DNA of 64,000 bases from Pirellulaceae bacterium (GTDB taxonomy: Bacteria; Planctomycetota; Planctomycetia; Pirellulales; Pirellulaceae). Under the pieces are notes generated by a model. That model did no database searches. It was not told the DNA's origin and was given only the letters and a program-made list of their open reading frames with translations. Location of the stretch: contig JANQLU010000008.1 in assembly GCA_028280445.1 (NCBI GenBank), positions 248,001 to 312,000 on the forward strand. Direction: 5' to 3'. Positions 9,466 through 19,505 of this stretch are shown piece after piece (within the stretch, counting starts at the first letter, position 1; each line of letters begins with the position of its first letter). The position numbers were made by a program, and so were the translations under genes.

Positions 9466-10425
9466 TCAATTTTCAAGTCGTCGGCTGATTTCACGTAGGA
9501 TTTCGATGTCACTATCGGGACGCGTGGGGCTCGCCGGATGTGTCAGATTGGAGTTGATCCAACCGGCCAAGTGGAGATACATCGCCGCCGAATGTTTGTA
9601 GGCGGGCGTTGGATCGCGAAACGCAAAAAACCCCAAATACTGCAAGATGTCGTTCAGTTGATAAAAATCGGCGTCTCCGGCGGCCCACATTTTGTCACGC
9701 GCTGCAAACGATTCGGGTGCAAACGCCGAGAGTCCGAGAAGATAATCGCTGCCATACATGATCATGTCGATGGCGAGGTCATTGCCAGTCAGTATTTTGA
9801 AATCGGGACGCACGCGATTTCGAATTTCGAGGCGTTGCCACTCCAATTGGCGGCTGAGCGAAGAATGTTTGATGCCCACACATTGTGGAATATGAATCAA
9901 TTGTTCGAAAACAGAGGTTGAATAGATCGCACCAAAATCGGCAAACATTGTTCCCAATTCGAACGCGTAAAAATGGTTGCAATGTTTTGCGATTTGAACG
10001 TAGTTTTCCACGATTTGATCATCGGCACCATGGGCCAGTCCAAAAGACTGAAAAACGATCGGCGTTCCGCCGCGTTGTTGAATCGACTCGATTTGTGCTT
10101 GGTAGGCGTCGTGTTGGCAACGGTCGCCGGGTTGGTCGGTGACAAACGCTCCGGCGATAAACGGTTGTCCCGCCATAATTTGTTGAGTCAGATCGAGAGC
10201 GGCTTGACGTTGTTGTTCGGTAATGAGATTGGCATACCCCGTGTCCAAGTTGACCGCCGGGATCAGTCCACACTCGACAGTGCGCTGAATGAGTCGAGAA
10301 TAACTGCGCCAATCAATTTCTCCGTTGGATTCGAACGGCAACAAAACGGCAGACATTCCCGTGATAGATCTGTTTTTTCTGAGCAAGTGCTGCGGATTGA
10401 AATGAGAACGGCTCACAGTTTCCAT
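9466..10425 (-). CDS. Dihydrodipicolinate synthase-like aldolase/lyase
   Basis: A 319-residue class I aldolase-type barrel of the DHDPS/N-acetylneuraminate-lyase superfamily. It starts [20 protein letters not shown], the usual beginning (PTPF..DG.ID) of that family. The probable Schiff-base lysine lies in [11 protein letters not shown]. The typical YN or YP pair is not clear, so the reaction differs from lysine synthesis, and no other lysine genes are near. Related enzymes cleave or form 2-keto acids. The start overlaps the 3' end of the upstream J-like gene by 13 bases, which suggests translational coupling. The gene belongs to the operon running from 19.3 down to 8.0 kb. Confidence 0.82.
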   Translation of the reverse strand: METVSRSHFNPQHLLRKNRSITGMSAVLLPFESNGEIDWRSYSRLIQRTVECGLIPAVNLDTGYANLITEQQRQAALDLTQQIMAGQPFIAGAFVTDQPGDRCQHDAYQAQIESIQQRGGTPIVFQSFGLAHGADDQIVENYVQIAKHCNHFYAFELGTMFADFGAIYSTSVFEQLIHIPQCVGIKHSSLSRQLEWQRLEIRNRVRPDFKILTGNDLAIDMIMYGSDYLLGLSAFAPESFAARDKMWAAGDADFYQLNDILQYLGFFAFRDPTPAYKHSAAMYLHLAGWINSNLTHPASPTRPDSDIEILREISRRLEN

Positions 10426-11783
10426 TTTTGCAAAAGATGATTTTCGATTTTTTGGATTTCGTCTGAATTCAACGATCGTCGATATATCAGCAGTTCACCC
10501 AGTTGTCCGTCAAAGTAAAACGCTGGCAAGCTTGGATTTGGGCGGAATCCGCGTTTGCCAATTCGCAGTGGTTCCGCATTGGACAGCTCGATCAAATCCG
10601 CCTGGGTAATGTTGTTGGTCTTGTTCGGTTTTCCGTTGATTCTCCAGTTGAGCTTTTTAAGAGAATTCGCATCAAAGTTCAATGAGATGACCGTAAAATC
10701 TTGGGGGACGTCGGCCGCTTTAAAGCGTTTGTCTTTGTCTCGCGTATTGCGAACACGAAAGGTTGTTGGACTTCTATAAATGGAGAACCCGCGGACTTGT
10801 GACGCTGTTCCTTTGCTCAAGAGGATGCCGTTGGAATGTCGAACCACATAAATCATGGTGACTGTTTTCCCAAAGTCGAACGCGTTCTCGTTTTCGATTT
10901 CAAACCATTGTTTTCTGGCAGTTGAAAACGTGACGGTTGGTAATCCGTTGAGCTGATTGGCTTCGAGCAGCGGTTGGTTTGACGATTTCACTTGGCCCGC
11001 ATGATTGTTGTTTCCGCTTTTGTCCAGCCACCAGCGGATTTTGTTTCCGCGACCAAATCGAAAACACTCCTGCTGACTCGCGTCCAGCCAAAGGACCAGA
11101 TCTCGATTGGTAATGGCTGCTGGAAACTTGCCTGGAGCAAATTTCGGCGGCGTCGGCTGGCCGTCAGCGGTTTTCGGTTTGCTGGGTTTTTGTCGTTTCG
11201 GCTTTGCGACAGCGGATTTTTTTCCTTCGTTTTTCTGTGCGGCACTCGGTTGCATGGAAATGATGATCAATGTGACCACCAATCCAACGACAAGCAGTCC
11301 GCCCAGTCCAATGGCCGTGATGGCAACAACGGGAACTTGTTTTTTCTTGGTGACTTGAGGTTTGGTTTTCTGAGTTTTTTGCCCTACAGGTTTCTTGCTA
11401 GGTTCGCTCTGCGTTTTGACGGCGGGAGCAGGGTTGATGTTCGGCAGATTTTCTGAAACGGGCGAGTTGCGATCTTTCTTTGGGGACTGAACGACCTGAG
11501 AAGATTTTGGATTTTGCAGTTGCCGATCATAGGCCGATTTTTTGACCGGGTCGGTCAGGCAAACGCGAGCTTTGGCAATTTCATTCAAAACACGTTGCGC
11601 ATGCTTTACATTGGGGCCATTGGAAAGATTTTGCAGCAGCTCCACTCGCTGGTTGACGGCGCGCTCAATGATTTTGAGACTGGGCTCGTATCGATTGATA
11701 CCCAGTAAACAGTAATAATCCGGTGGTTGTTGTTCTGGCGGAATTGAAAGCCAACTTTGGTAGGGATCAAAATCTTTGGACAT
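10413..11783 (-). CDS. J-domain-like/LamG membrane protein
   Basis: A 456-residue protein of a layout common in planctomycetes. The first 90 residues ([17 protein letters not shown] to [12 protein letters not shown]) resemble a DnaJ J-domain in its start and end, but the HPD motif that stimulates Hsp70 is absent. A K/P/Q-rich linker leads to one membrane segment at about 155-178 ([22 protein letters not shown]). After another linker comes a LamG/concanavalin-type domain at about 230-456 (LVLWLDAS to [12 protein letters not shown]). It is therefore probably an inner-membrane protein with an outward lectin-like domain. An Hsp70-like gene lies two genes upstream in the same operon, so an interaction is tempting, though the missing HPD argues against normal co-chaperone action. 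Confidence 0.8.
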   Translation of the reverse strand: MSKDFDPYQSWLSIPPEQQPPDYYCLLGINRYEPSLKIIERAVNQRVELLQNLSNGPNVKHAQRVLNEIAKARVCLTDPVKKSAYDRQLQNPKSSQVVQSPKKDRNSPVSENLPNINPAPAVKTQSEPSKKPVGQKTQKTKPQVTKKKQVPVVAITAIGLGGLLVVGLVVTLIIISMQPSAAQKNEGKKSAVAKPKRQKPSKPKTADGQPTPPKFAPGKFPAAITNRDLVLWLDASQQECFRFGRGNKIRWWLDKSGNNNHAGQVKSSNQPLLEANQLNGLPTVTFSTARKQWFEIENENAFDFGKTVTMIYVVRHSNGILLSKGTASQVRGFSIYRSPTTFRVRNTRDKDKRFKAADVPQDFTVISLNFDANSLKKLNWRINGKPNKTNNITQADLIELSNAEPLRIGKRGFRPNPSLPAFYFDGQLGELLIYRRSLNSDEIQKIENHLLQKWKL

Positions 11784-11797
11784 CAGCTGGCCTGCGA

Positions 11798-13324
11798 TTA
11801 TTTTTGATGCTTGTCGCGCGCTTCAAAATTGACCGTTGAAACGATGCGACCGTCGACTCGGTGGTGGTGAATCGCCAGTTTGATGACATTGTTTTCCCGG
11901 GTTAGTTTTCCTGACAGAAATCCGCCAGCGACTCTCAAGAAATGGTGTTCCGGGCGTTTGTCACCTTTTTTCCAACCGAATTGGTGTTTTTCACTCCCTG
12001 GCCCGCAACCAAATTCCCAAACGGTTTGTGTTGAGTTTTTGTCCGAGAATTTGGAAGCGTACTGCCAGTGCCGGTCTCCGCAAAAGACTAACAGATTTTT
12101 TTGTTGGCCGATAAATTTTCTGAGCTCATCGCCTTCGGTTTTGAATCCTTTATTGGAGTGGTTGTCATTTTTATTGCTGCGATCGGGTCCGAGAATGGGA
12201 GTTGGGCTGAACAGAAGTTTGAAAGTTGCATCCGATTTTTTCACAGATTCAAAGAACCATTTTTTTTGCTGTTTGCCCCAGATTGTTTTTTCAGGGCCAT
12301 CCGGTGAGTTGTTGGCACTACGGAAATCGCGGCCTTCGACCAACCAGATTTGTAAATCACGCCCCCAACGAATGGTTTTGTAGGGCCGGTCGTTCGATGG
12401 AAATTGTTCTCGGTTAAACAGATTTTTTCCTTGTTCAAAAGTGACTGATCCATAGCGTTGACCCGGCCAGCAATCGTTTTTGAGGGTGTCGTGATCGTCT
12501 TTCATGAAATAGGTGGTGTGCGTCGAATAAAATTGACGATTGTCGGGGAGTGCAAAAAAACGATTCCATTTAAAACGCATTAATTCAATCGACCATGCGA
12601 ACGGGAATGGTTTGTCATAATATTCGATGTCACCGGCATGCACGGTGAAATCAGGCTTGAGTTTCGTCATGCTGGCGTATATTTTGTGACCACGTTTGCC
12701 CGCGTCACGACGTGGAAAATCATGGCAAGTGGTCATGCAAAACCGAGTACTTTTTTTTGCCGTATCTGTTGATGGCGCGGTTTTGAAATGTCCGGTTGTC
12801 GAGTATTTTTTGCCGTCTTTTTCGGCAACCGCTCGCACGGTGTACGACGTACCAGGTTTGAGGCTTTCCAATTTCCATTGAACTGCAAAATCGTTTTTGG
12901 CCAATGCAGATTTTGCAGCCGTTTTTGTTACTTGATCGTCTTTACCAGTTTCAAAATATTCGAGGTGAATTTTCGATTCGACTCCCGGGCAGGCACCAAT
13001 CATCTCGTCGAGCTTTGCGCCATCTGGGATCTGGACCGTTCGCTGAAATTCTGGATCTTTTGATTGGCGTGCCTTTCGCAGCGCATCACCTTTGGGACGC
13101 AAGAATTTTTTTCCATCTGATAGATTGGAATTGGCAACCTTGGTCGAACGTGTCCAAACGACGATGCTTGTTTGGTCGGCCCAGCCGTTTCGAATACCAT
13201 TGCCAAAATAAACCGAACCTGTTGAATCGATCTGACCTACGGCAAGGATTGGAAAAATAAAGGCTGCCAAAAAATTGATTACGACAAGCGAAAAAGTTGC
13301 ATTGGTTTTCGTCATACTTTTCAT
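11798..13324 (-). CDS. PhoD-like alkaline phosphatase/phosphodiesterase
   Basis: A 508-residue exported metallophosphatase-type protein. The first 28 residues form a signal peptide (FLAAFIFPILAVG). A fibronectin-like N-terminal part (SLKPGTSYTVRAVAEKDG) is followed by the PhoD catalytic region: CHDFPRR, HAGDIEYYDKPF, MKDDHDTLKND, then VEGRDFRS and FCGDRHWQYAS. The aspartates and histidines in these blocks are the expected calcium/iron ligands. PhoD enzymes release phosphate from mono- and diesters outside the cytoplasm. The gene starts nine bases after the Hsp70-like gene and ends 14 bases before the J-like gene, so it is an inner gene of the operon. A second ATG three codons in is an equally usable start. 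Confidence 0.85.
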   Translation of the reverse strand: MKSMTKTNATFSLVVINFLAAFIFPILAVGQIDSTGSVYFGNGIRNGWADQTSIVVWTRSTKVANSNLSDGKKFLRPKGDALRKARQSKDPEFQRTVQIPDGAKLDEMIGACPGVESKIHLEYFETGKDDQVTKTAAKSALAKNDFAVQWKLESLKPGTSYTVRAVAEKDGKKYSTTGHFKTAPSTDTAKKSTRFCMTTCHDFPRRDAGKRGHKIYASMTKLKPDFTVHAGDIEYYDKPFPFAWSIELMRFKWNRFFALPDNRQFYSTHTTYFMKDDHDTLKNDCWPGQRYGSVTFEQGKNLFNREQFPSNDRPYKTIRWGRDLQIWLVEGRDFRSANNSPDGPEKTIWGKQQKKWFFESVKKSDATFKLLFSPTPILGPDRSNKNDNHSNKGFKTEGDELRKFIGQQKNLLVFCGDRHWQYASKFSDKNSTQTVWEFGCGPGSEKHQFGWKKGDKRPEHHFLRVAGGFLSGKLTRENNVIKLAIHHHRVDGRIVSTVNFEARDKHQK

Positions 13325-13333
13325 TGGGCACGC

Positions 13334-15253
13334 CTAATCTAAGTCTTCGAGGAACCGGTTGAGGGCGGTGTCACTGGCTTTTGCTTGCACGGTTTTGTCA
13401 TCGTCAAAGATATCTAAAACAGATTCGCTGGCGACTGTTTCGTCTTGATTTTCATGGTCAAAAAAATCGGCAAGTGCGGATTCGTCAGCATCAATGGCGA
13501 CAGGTTGATAGTCGTCCTCATTAATCTTGATGCGACTGGATGAGAAATGTGGTTGTTCAGCAAGCTGCGGGTTGGAGTCATCGAAAATGTGAGGTGTCGA
13601 TTTTGCAGCGTCGGTCGTGTCTGTTTTATCTGCTCGAGAACCGACTGTTTTGGTTAGTTTTTTTGCCGCCTGGCTATCCTGTGATTCTTGACGGAACGTT
13701 GTTGGCTCGACGGATTCCGTCAGAAAGTTTTCCGTGATTTCGTATTTCCATTTTTCAATCTCGATTGGCGACATTCCTCGCGCACGTTCGATCAACGATG
13801 ATGCAGTTTTTTCAAGCGATGGAATATCTGCCAAGACATCCAGTCGTCCGGAAACGTCATATCTGAACGTGACCACGACCGGTGTTCCTTTGGCGAGTCC
13901 CGGCGGCAGCTGTTCCACAATGCATTTGCCGATGTTTGTTGAGCCCAGCCCCGTATCCGTTCCACCTTCGACAATTTGAATCAGAACTCGTTTCTGCTCG
14001 TCTTTTGAGGTTTGGAATTTTTTAGCGGCTTTGACGGGCAAGGGTTGATTTCGAGGAATAATAATTTTTCGCCGCGGCTGTTTTGTTTTTGGATCGATAC
14101 CAAGAACACCCAGGTCGTGCGAGCTGACATTTTTAACTGAAATGCCTTCGATCGACGAACCGTGCTTCATCAATATTCCCGCGTAAATCGCGGCGCCATG
14201 AGCCACGGATTCATCGGCCGACAGCGATCGATCGACCGTCAAACCGGATTCGCGTTCGAGCATTTGTGGAATCATTGGCATTCGGGTCGAGCCGCCGACC
14301 AACAGCAGCCGGGTTACATCGGACCATTTTAGATTTGCGTCACGCAGCACGCGTTCACAGGTCAGACGTGTTCGTTCAACGAGATCTTGACAAATGTCTT
14401 CGAATTGATTCCTTGTGAAATTGACTTTATAGGGTTTGCCATCGTGCTCGATGCGAATGACAGCTTCGGTTCGAGCGGACAATGTTTTTTTTGCGCGATT
14501 GCACTCGCGCAACAGGCTTTCTGCAGTTTTGGGATCGGAATTGCAATCAATTTGGTGCTCGTTCAACAATGTTTGACAGATGTTTTCCACGATTCGTTGG
14601 TCCCAATCAAACCCGCCGAGATAAACATCTCCGCCAGTGCCGATTGCCGTAAATTTCTTTCCGTCAATTAACATCAGGGTGACGTCAAACGTTCCACCTC
14701 CCAGGTCGTAGACCATCACGATCTCGTTGTCGATCGCCTGGCCTTGCTCGTTAAGAAATCCTTGTTGAATTCCGTAGGCAAGTGCCGCCGCTGTCGGCTC
14801 GTTGATGATTTCGATCACGTTCAGACCGGCAATCGCTCCCGCGTCCTGAGTCGCTTTTCTGCGTGGTTCATCAAAATACGCGGGGACCGTCACGACTGCT
14901 TTTTCGAAAGAACCGATTTTCATTTCAGCGTCGGTTTTCAGACGCTTGAGAATCAATGACTGGATCACTTCTGGTGGCAAGTTACGACCGAGAATCGGTT
15001 TGCTGTAATGTGCTCCTCCCATATCGCGTTTGGCAAGTTTAGCCAGGCGATCTGTTTCGATTTGGCCGGCAAGCGATGCCTCGGTGCCGATGATCACGTT
15101 GTCCTGGTCAAAAAATACAACACTGGGTGTCGTCAATTCGCCTTCGCTATTTGAAATGGTAGTTGGGCGACCTTGGGAATCGAGATAGGCAATCGCTGAA
15201 AAGGTCGTTCCAAGGTCTATCCCGACAGGTGCAGATGTGTTTTTTTCAGTCAT
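13334..15253 (-). CDS. Hsp70 (DnaK)-like chaperone with acidic tail
   Basis: A 639-residue Hsp70-family protein. The ATPase domain has VGIDLGTTFSAIAYL, NEPTAAALAYG, VYDLGGGTFDVTLM and LLVGGSTRMPMI, all intact. The substrate-binding beta part is present (IDPKTKQPRRKIIIPRNQ), but the helical lid differs from DnaK. The last 120 residues are rich in D, E, S and T and end in ALNRFLEDLD. It is probably a second, specialised Hsp70 rather than the main DnaK, which normally sits with grpE and dnaJ. I chose the ATG at 15253, which puts VGIDLGTT near residue 10. A GTG at 15298 would add 15 residues. It is cotranscribed with a phosphatase and a J-like membrane protein. Confidence 0.88.
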   Translation of the reverse strand: MTEKNTSAPVGIDLGTTFSAIAYLDSQGRPTTISNSEGELTTPSVVFFDQDNVIIGTEASLAGQIETDRLAKLAKRDMGGAHYSKPILGRNLPPEVIQSLILKRLKTDAEMKIGSFEKAVVTVPAYFDEPRRKATQDAGAIAGLNVIEIINEPTAAALAYGIQQGFLNEQGQAIDNEIVMVYDLGGGTFDVTLMLIDGKKFTAIGTGGDVYLGGFDWDQRIVENICQTLLNEHQIDCNSDPKTAESLLRECNRAKKTLSARTEAVIRIEHDGKPYKVNFTRNQFEDICQDLVERTRLTCERVLRDANLKWSDVTRLLLVGGSTRMPMIPQMLERESGLTVDRSLSADESVAHGAAIYAGILMKHGSSIEGISVKNVSSHDLGVLGIDPKTKQPRRKIIIPRNQPLPVKAAKKFQTSKDEQKRVLIQIVEGGTDTGLGSTNIGKCIVEQLPPGLAKGTPVVVTFRYDVSGRLDVLADIPSLEKTASSLIERARGMSPIEIEKWKYEITENFLTESVEPTTFRQESQDSQAAKKLTKTVGSRADKTDTTDAAKSTPHIFDDSNPQLAEQPHFSSSRIKINEDDYQPVAIDADESALADFFDHENQDETVASESVLDIFDDDKTVQAKASDTALNRFLEDLD

Positions 15254-15379
15254 GAATCTTGAGAGAGTTTGTTGAAAAGGGAGGGAGGTGTCAAACACCG
15301 ATTCTATGTATCGTCGAGTTGGTTCACAACCAACAAATTGTGAAAACGTCTTAACCCGATGGCGATGCTTGACACGGGG

Positions 15380-16465
15380 TCAGGATGTTTGCATTTCATG
15401 GCGATAGTGTTGATCGAACGCGATGAGCATCGGTTCCAGATTGGAGTAGGGTCCCGGTTGATAGGCGGGTGATGCAATGCCCAATTGAGTCAATTCACAA
15501 ACGTACCAATCTTGCCGGTTGACTTCGTCCCATTGAATGGTCGCACGGGAAAGTGATTCGACTTGGGTTTCTGGCGAAACAAGAAAATAGCACACGACCT
15601 TGGTTTCGGAATTTGATAGGCGAACCAGTTGATGAACCATCACGTAATCCGGGTGTGCACTGACGAACATGCTGGGAAACAAGGTGTAGTAATAAACGCA
15701 GTGCTTTTGTTCCGAACTCAAAGTAGTAAACGGCTCGGCGATTTTTTTGCCATCAGTGCTGACCGTTTCAAAACCGTCCGCCAAACCCATCGGACCGCCC
15801 AGGATTGGACCCGAAACGAGGTCATTGGTTGCGGATTTATAGGGAGTCAATCGATTGAGATTGGGATGAACCGTGGGACAATGATAACATTCGCTGTAGT
15901 TTTGAAAGATGATTTTCCAATTCGCGCGAACGTCATATTCCAATTTGGCACCGACGACACAATCGCTCAGCGGCCAGTCGCGAGTTCGTTCGCAGATGGC
16001 GGCAAAATCGTTTGCGAAATCATCCGACGAATTGGACAAGTGGATCATGACAAATCCGCACCAATTAACGCACCCGATTTTTTTTAAATGAAATTGTTCT
16101 CGATCAAAACCAGCAACGTCCGACATGTTCGGAGCACCGACCAAGGTCCCGGATTCGTCATAAGTCCAGGCATGGTACGGGCAGGTGATGCAGGAATTTT
16201 TCAAAGTTCCAGACGGATCATCGAGCAAGCGTGTGCCACGATGGCGGCAAACATTGTGAAACGCTGAAAACGAATGGTTGTCGTGCCGCAGCACGATGAT
16301 GTTGAATTGGCCAATGTCGTAGGTGCGAAACGCGGTATCGTCTGCTGACGCTTCGAAGTCCTCGACGCGCCCAACACAATTCCAGTTTTTTGCAAAGATG
16401 TTGGCCGTTTCTCGGTCAAACAATTCGTGGCCAACAAAAAATTCTCGTTCCAATCCAAAGATCAT
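15380..16465 (-). CDS. Rieske non-haem iron oxygenase, alpha subunit
   Basis: A 361-residue aromatic-ring-hydroxylating dioxygenase-type protein. The Rieske [2Fe-2S] ligands are in CRHRGTRLL and CPYHAW. The catalytic iron site is in NYSECYHCPTVHP, with a distal acid probably in the NRQDWYVCEL stretch. The length fits the group that includes choline, carnitine and glycine-betaine oxygenases (GbcA-like) rather than naphthalene dioxygenases. It starts 23 bases after the FAD oxidoreductase gene, and a GcvT-like gene lies just upstream of that. GcvT-type proteins take methylene groups from demethylated amines to tetrahydrofolate, so a methylated-amine catabolic unit is a fair inference. No reductase component is obvious nearby. 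Confidence 0.88.
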   Translation of the reverse strand: MIFGLEREFFVGHELFDRETANIFAKNWNCVGRVEDFEASADDTAFRTYDIGQFNIIVLRHDNHSFSAFHNVCRHRGTRLLDDPSGTLKNSCITCPYHAWTYDESGTLVGAPNMSDVAGFDREQFHLKKIGCVNWCGFVMIHLSNSSDDFANDFAAICERTRDWPLSDCVVGAKLEYDVRANWKIIFQNYSECYHCPTVHPNLNRLTPYKSATNDLVSGPILGGPMGLADGFETVSTDGKKIAEPFTTLSSEQKHCVYYYTLFPSMFVSAHPDYVMVHQLVRLSNSETKVVCYFLVSPETQVESLSRATIQWDEVNRQDWYVCELTQLGIASPAYQPGPYSNLEPMLIAFDQHYRHEMQTS

Positions 16466-16488
16466 TTCAGTCGGACCCTCTCACGCTG

Positions 16489-18075
16489 CTACAGTTGGTC
16501 GTTCAAAATTTGTTTTGCCGCGAGCCAACCGGGGCCACCCGAAATACACCCTCCCGGATGCGTTCCGGAACCGCATTGATAATATCCCTCGATCGGTGTC
16601 CGATATTGGTTCCAGCCCGGCGCCGGACGATTTGTAAACAACTGAGACGAAAAAAGTTCACCAGCAAAAATATTGCCTTCACTGAGACCGACGACGCGTT
16701 CGATATCCAATGGCGTAACGACTTCTCGATGCAACACCAATTGTGAAAACCCTGGAAAAAACTCTTCGATCGTTTCCTGAACAGTATCTCCCAACGGTTC
16801 GCGTTGAGTATCCCAATCACTTTCCGCCAAATGATACGGAGTGTACATAACAAAGCAGGACATGATGTGTTTTCCCGGCGGCGACATGTCGGGATCGAGT
16901 GTTGATTGAACGCAGCAATCGAGAAACGGGCGACGACTGAATCGACCGGCCTGGCAATCTTCAAACGCGCGCTCGAGATAGTCCATCGATGGGCCGATGT
17001 TGGTGAAACCCATGTAGATATCAGATCGGTTTTCCAGTCCAGGAAATGTGGGAACGTCCGAAAGTGCAAAATTCACCTTGGATGCCGTGCCTTGAAATTT
17101 GAATTGGTTGACGGCTTGCGCCAGATCTGCTGGCATATCATCGAAATCAACCAATCGCGAAAACGTTTGTCGAGGGTCGAGGGCGCTGACAACAATTTTT
17201 GCATGTTGTGTGCTGCCATCGTCCAGTCGCACGCCGATTGCCACATTGTTTTCGTAAATGACTTTTTCGACACCCACGCCGGTTTGCAAGGTGCCGCCGA
17301 ACGATTCAAACGAGCGGGCCAGAACTTGAGTCAGACCCCCATTTCCATCTTTGTGAAACCCCCAATCGCCCAGCGATCCGTCGTATTCACCCATTTTGTG
17401 AAACAACCAGACGATTCCCGACTCTTTACAGGATGGGCTGCATTTGCTGCCGATGATGCCGCTCGATGCGATCATCGATTTAACCAACTCTGACTCGATG
17501 TATTCGTCGAGAATTTCGACAGCACTGCATTGGTAAAATTTTTCGATCATTTCTCGAACCGGTTCGTCGAGGCCGGCGATGTAATCTCGCAAGCTTTCCA
17601 TCGCCGCGATTTCATCAGGCGCATCACTAACACTGTTCGGAGGGATTTGGTCCATCAGCGGTTGGAGTGCAAAACAAACCCGTTCGATCAGATTACTCAG
17701 CTCGCGATATCCTTCGGCGTCTGCACGCGAATGTCGAGCGATTTCGTGATAGTTTTCGTCTTTGTTGGCGCCCAATAACAGATATTCGCCATCGAAGCCT
17801 GGTTGGAATGTTCGCGACAGTGGCAATATCATCAATCCGTGATCGACGAGATTCAAGTCTTGCACAATTTGAGGACGTAGCAGGCTGACCGCATAGGAAA
17901 ACGTGGTAAACCGAAAGCCGGGAATCAGTTCTTCGGTGATCGCCGCGCCACCCACCAACGAACGTTTCTCAACCAGCAATGTTTTCAATCCAGCTTTGGC
18001 CAGGTAGGCGGCGTTGACCAACCCGTTGTGGCCCGCACCAATTACAATCGCATCGAAAGTTTTGGAATTAGACAT
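16489..18075 (-). CDS. FAD-dependent oxidoreductase, phytoene-dehydrogenase-like
   Basis: A 528-residue flavoprotein of the CrtI-like/carotenoid-oxidoreductase superfamily. The N-terminal dinucleotide fold is clear (IVIGAGHNGLVNAAYLAKAG followed by LLVEKRSLVGGAA). The C-terminal FAD block YQCGSGTHPGGCISGGPG is also intact. These proteins often oxidise or isomerise lipids or retinoid-like molecules, but no carotenoid gene is near. I place the start at the ATG 18075 because a strong ribosome-binding site, GGAGG, lies six bases upstream. A TTG at 18081 would add two residues. The start overlaps the end of the GcvT-like gene by eight bases, which points to coupled translation. Confidence 0.88.
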   Translation of the reverse strand: MSNSKTFDAIVIGAGHNGLVNAAYLAKAGLKTLLVEKRSLVGGAAITEELIPGFRFTTFSYAVSLLRPQIVQDLNLVDHGLMILPLSRTFQPGFDGEYLLLGANKDENYHEIARHSRADAEGYRELSNLIERVCFALQPLMDQIPPNSVSDAPDEIAAMESLRDYIAGLDEPVREMIEKFYQCSAVEILDEYIESELVKSMIASSGIIGSKCSPSCKESGIVWLFHKMGEYDGSLGDWGFHKDGNGGLTQVLARSFESFGGTLQTGVGVEKVIYENNVAIGVRLDDGSTQHAKIVVSALDPRQTFSRLVDFDDMPADLAQAVNQFKFQGTASKVNFALSDVPTFPGLENRSDIYMGFTNIGPSMDYLERAFEDCQAGRFSRRPFLDCCVQSTLDPDMSPPGKHIMSCFVMYTPYHLAESDWDTQREPLGDTVQETIEEFFPGFSQLVLHREVVTPLDIERVVGLSEGNIFAGELFSSQLFTNRPAPGWNQYRTPIEGYYQCGSGTHPGGCISGGPGWLAAKQILNDQL

Positions 18076-19309
18076 GTTCAACCTCCAAAACGTTTGAGGT
18101 TTTGCGCGGTGGGTTAAAAAATGGTAGCGGCTGGACCGTCGCCTTCACCGTTGTTGGTTTGTGAATGACTTGGATCTCCAAATGGACGGTGGTCCCAATT
18201 TTTGCCAGATCTAGTGGCAGTTTTGCGATCGCAATCGGTCGCTTGAGCAACGAAGAATATAGAAAACTGTTTGCATGACCAGCGTAAATCCAATCCGGCT
18301 CGCCGACGCGGTAGACGCTTCGAGTCGATTCGCAGTAATTTTCGTATTTGCTCGGCGGAATTCCAGCGTCAACAAACCGTTGTTCATAATCTGCGACATC
18401 GATTGCCAGCCCAACCGTTTTCCAACGAGACGACCGGTTGCTAATCTCAATTTCGATTTGTTCTCGACCGAGAAATTGACGGTCGTCGTTTTCGAGATTG
18501 CGGAACATCCAGCGAAACCCAAGTTCGATCGGTGTTTCCCGTTGCTGGTCGACCCAGGCATAGCGAGCAGAGTTAAAATCGACATCCATCAACAACAGGC
18601 CGGCTTCGACACGTGCCATTTTCAGAGCGGTCGAGCCGATCGGTGTGACGTTGAAATTTTTACCTGCATTAAATATTGCATGAAACACTTCTGCTGCATC
18701 GTTGGCCGTACACCAGACTTCGTAGCCGAGGTCCCCGGTAAAGCCTGTGCGGGAAAGGAAAACATTTTTTTCAGCGATCGTTGTTTTCGTAACGTCAAAA
18801 TAGTTCAGCTCTGTCGTGCCGTCGCAAAGTTGATTCAATACATGGTGCGAATGAGGCCCTTGGATGGCCAGGATGCCAAATTGCTCGGAAACATCATCGA
18901 TTGCCAACTGCGTCAAATTCTGGCGTCGTGCAATTTGATGAAAGTAGCGATATGCCGGTTCGGCAGTCGTTAAATAAAATTCGTTTTCGGCGGTGTGCAG
19001 AACAACACCATCTTGAACCACAAACCCGGCAGCATCACAAAACACCGTGTATTGCGCTTGGCCTGTTTCGCATGAGCGGATGTCCCGCGCTAAAGCAAAC
19101 TCAAATAGTTTGCCAACGTCCTGACCGGAAAATCGATACTTGAACAATGGCGAAGTGTCGAATAGCGAAACCGAATTTCGAATTGAATAGTATTCATTCG
19201 TAATACAGTACTGGTAATTGGGAACGACCAGGTAGCCCGCCCAGTTTTTCCAAATCTGGGTTTCATTCAGTGGAGCAAGTTGATCGTGAAACGGAGTGTA
19301 TCTAGGCAT
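18068..19309 (-). CDS. GcvT-like aminomethyltransferase family protein
   Basis: A 413-residue protein of the glycine-cleavage T-protein/YgfZ superfamily. Landmarks are the N-terminal block PLNETQIWKNWAGYLVVPNY, the SVSLFDTSPLFKYRFSG region (folate-binding face), LAIQGPHSH, SRTGFTGDLGYEVWC and GSTALKMARVEAGL, and a C-terminal barrel with VYRVGEPDWIYAGHANSF. It lacks the company of GcvH and GcvP, so it is not the housekeeping T protein. Related proteins take part in dimethylglycine, sarcosine or DMSP demethylation. I chose the ATG at 19309, where homology begins; codons upstream to 19366 look non-coding. It is the first gene of the eight-gene minus-strand operon, so the promoter should lie between 19310 and about 19500. 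Confidence 0.85.
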   Translation of the reverse strand: MPRYTPFHDQLAPLNETQIWKNWAGYLVVPNYQYCITNEYYSIRNSVSLFDTSPLFKYRFSGQDVGKLFEFALARDIRSCETGQAQYTVFCDAAGFVVQDGVVLHTAENEFYLTTAEPAYRYFHQIARRQNLTQLAIDDVSEQFGILAIQGPHSHHVLNQLCDGTTELNYFDVTKTTIAEKNVFLSRTGFTGDLGYEVWCTANDAAEVFHAIFNAGKNFNVTPIGSTALKMARVEAGLLLMDVDFNSARYAWVDQQRETPIELGFRWMFRNLENDDRQFLGREQIEIEISNRSSRWKTVGLAIDVADYEQRFVDAGIPPSKYENYCESTRSVYRVGEPDWIYAGHANSFLYSSLLKRPIAIAKLPLDLAKIGTTVHLEIQVIHKPTTVKATVQPLPFFNPPRKTSNVLEVEHV

Positions 19310-19505
19310 GATTGAAAATGGTTGCGAAAAACAAATTGGCCGAAAGAAGTATCGCAGCAATATCAAACAAAGCGCCGATTAGAGGCCGCTGTAACGATTT
19401 TGATAGAGAATCGTTTCGATCTTAAAGAGCATCAGTTTCGCTTTTTTCACTAGCGGGTAGATTTTTGCCAATTCCATTAGAGTTGGTTTGCTATACGTCG
19501 ACAAT

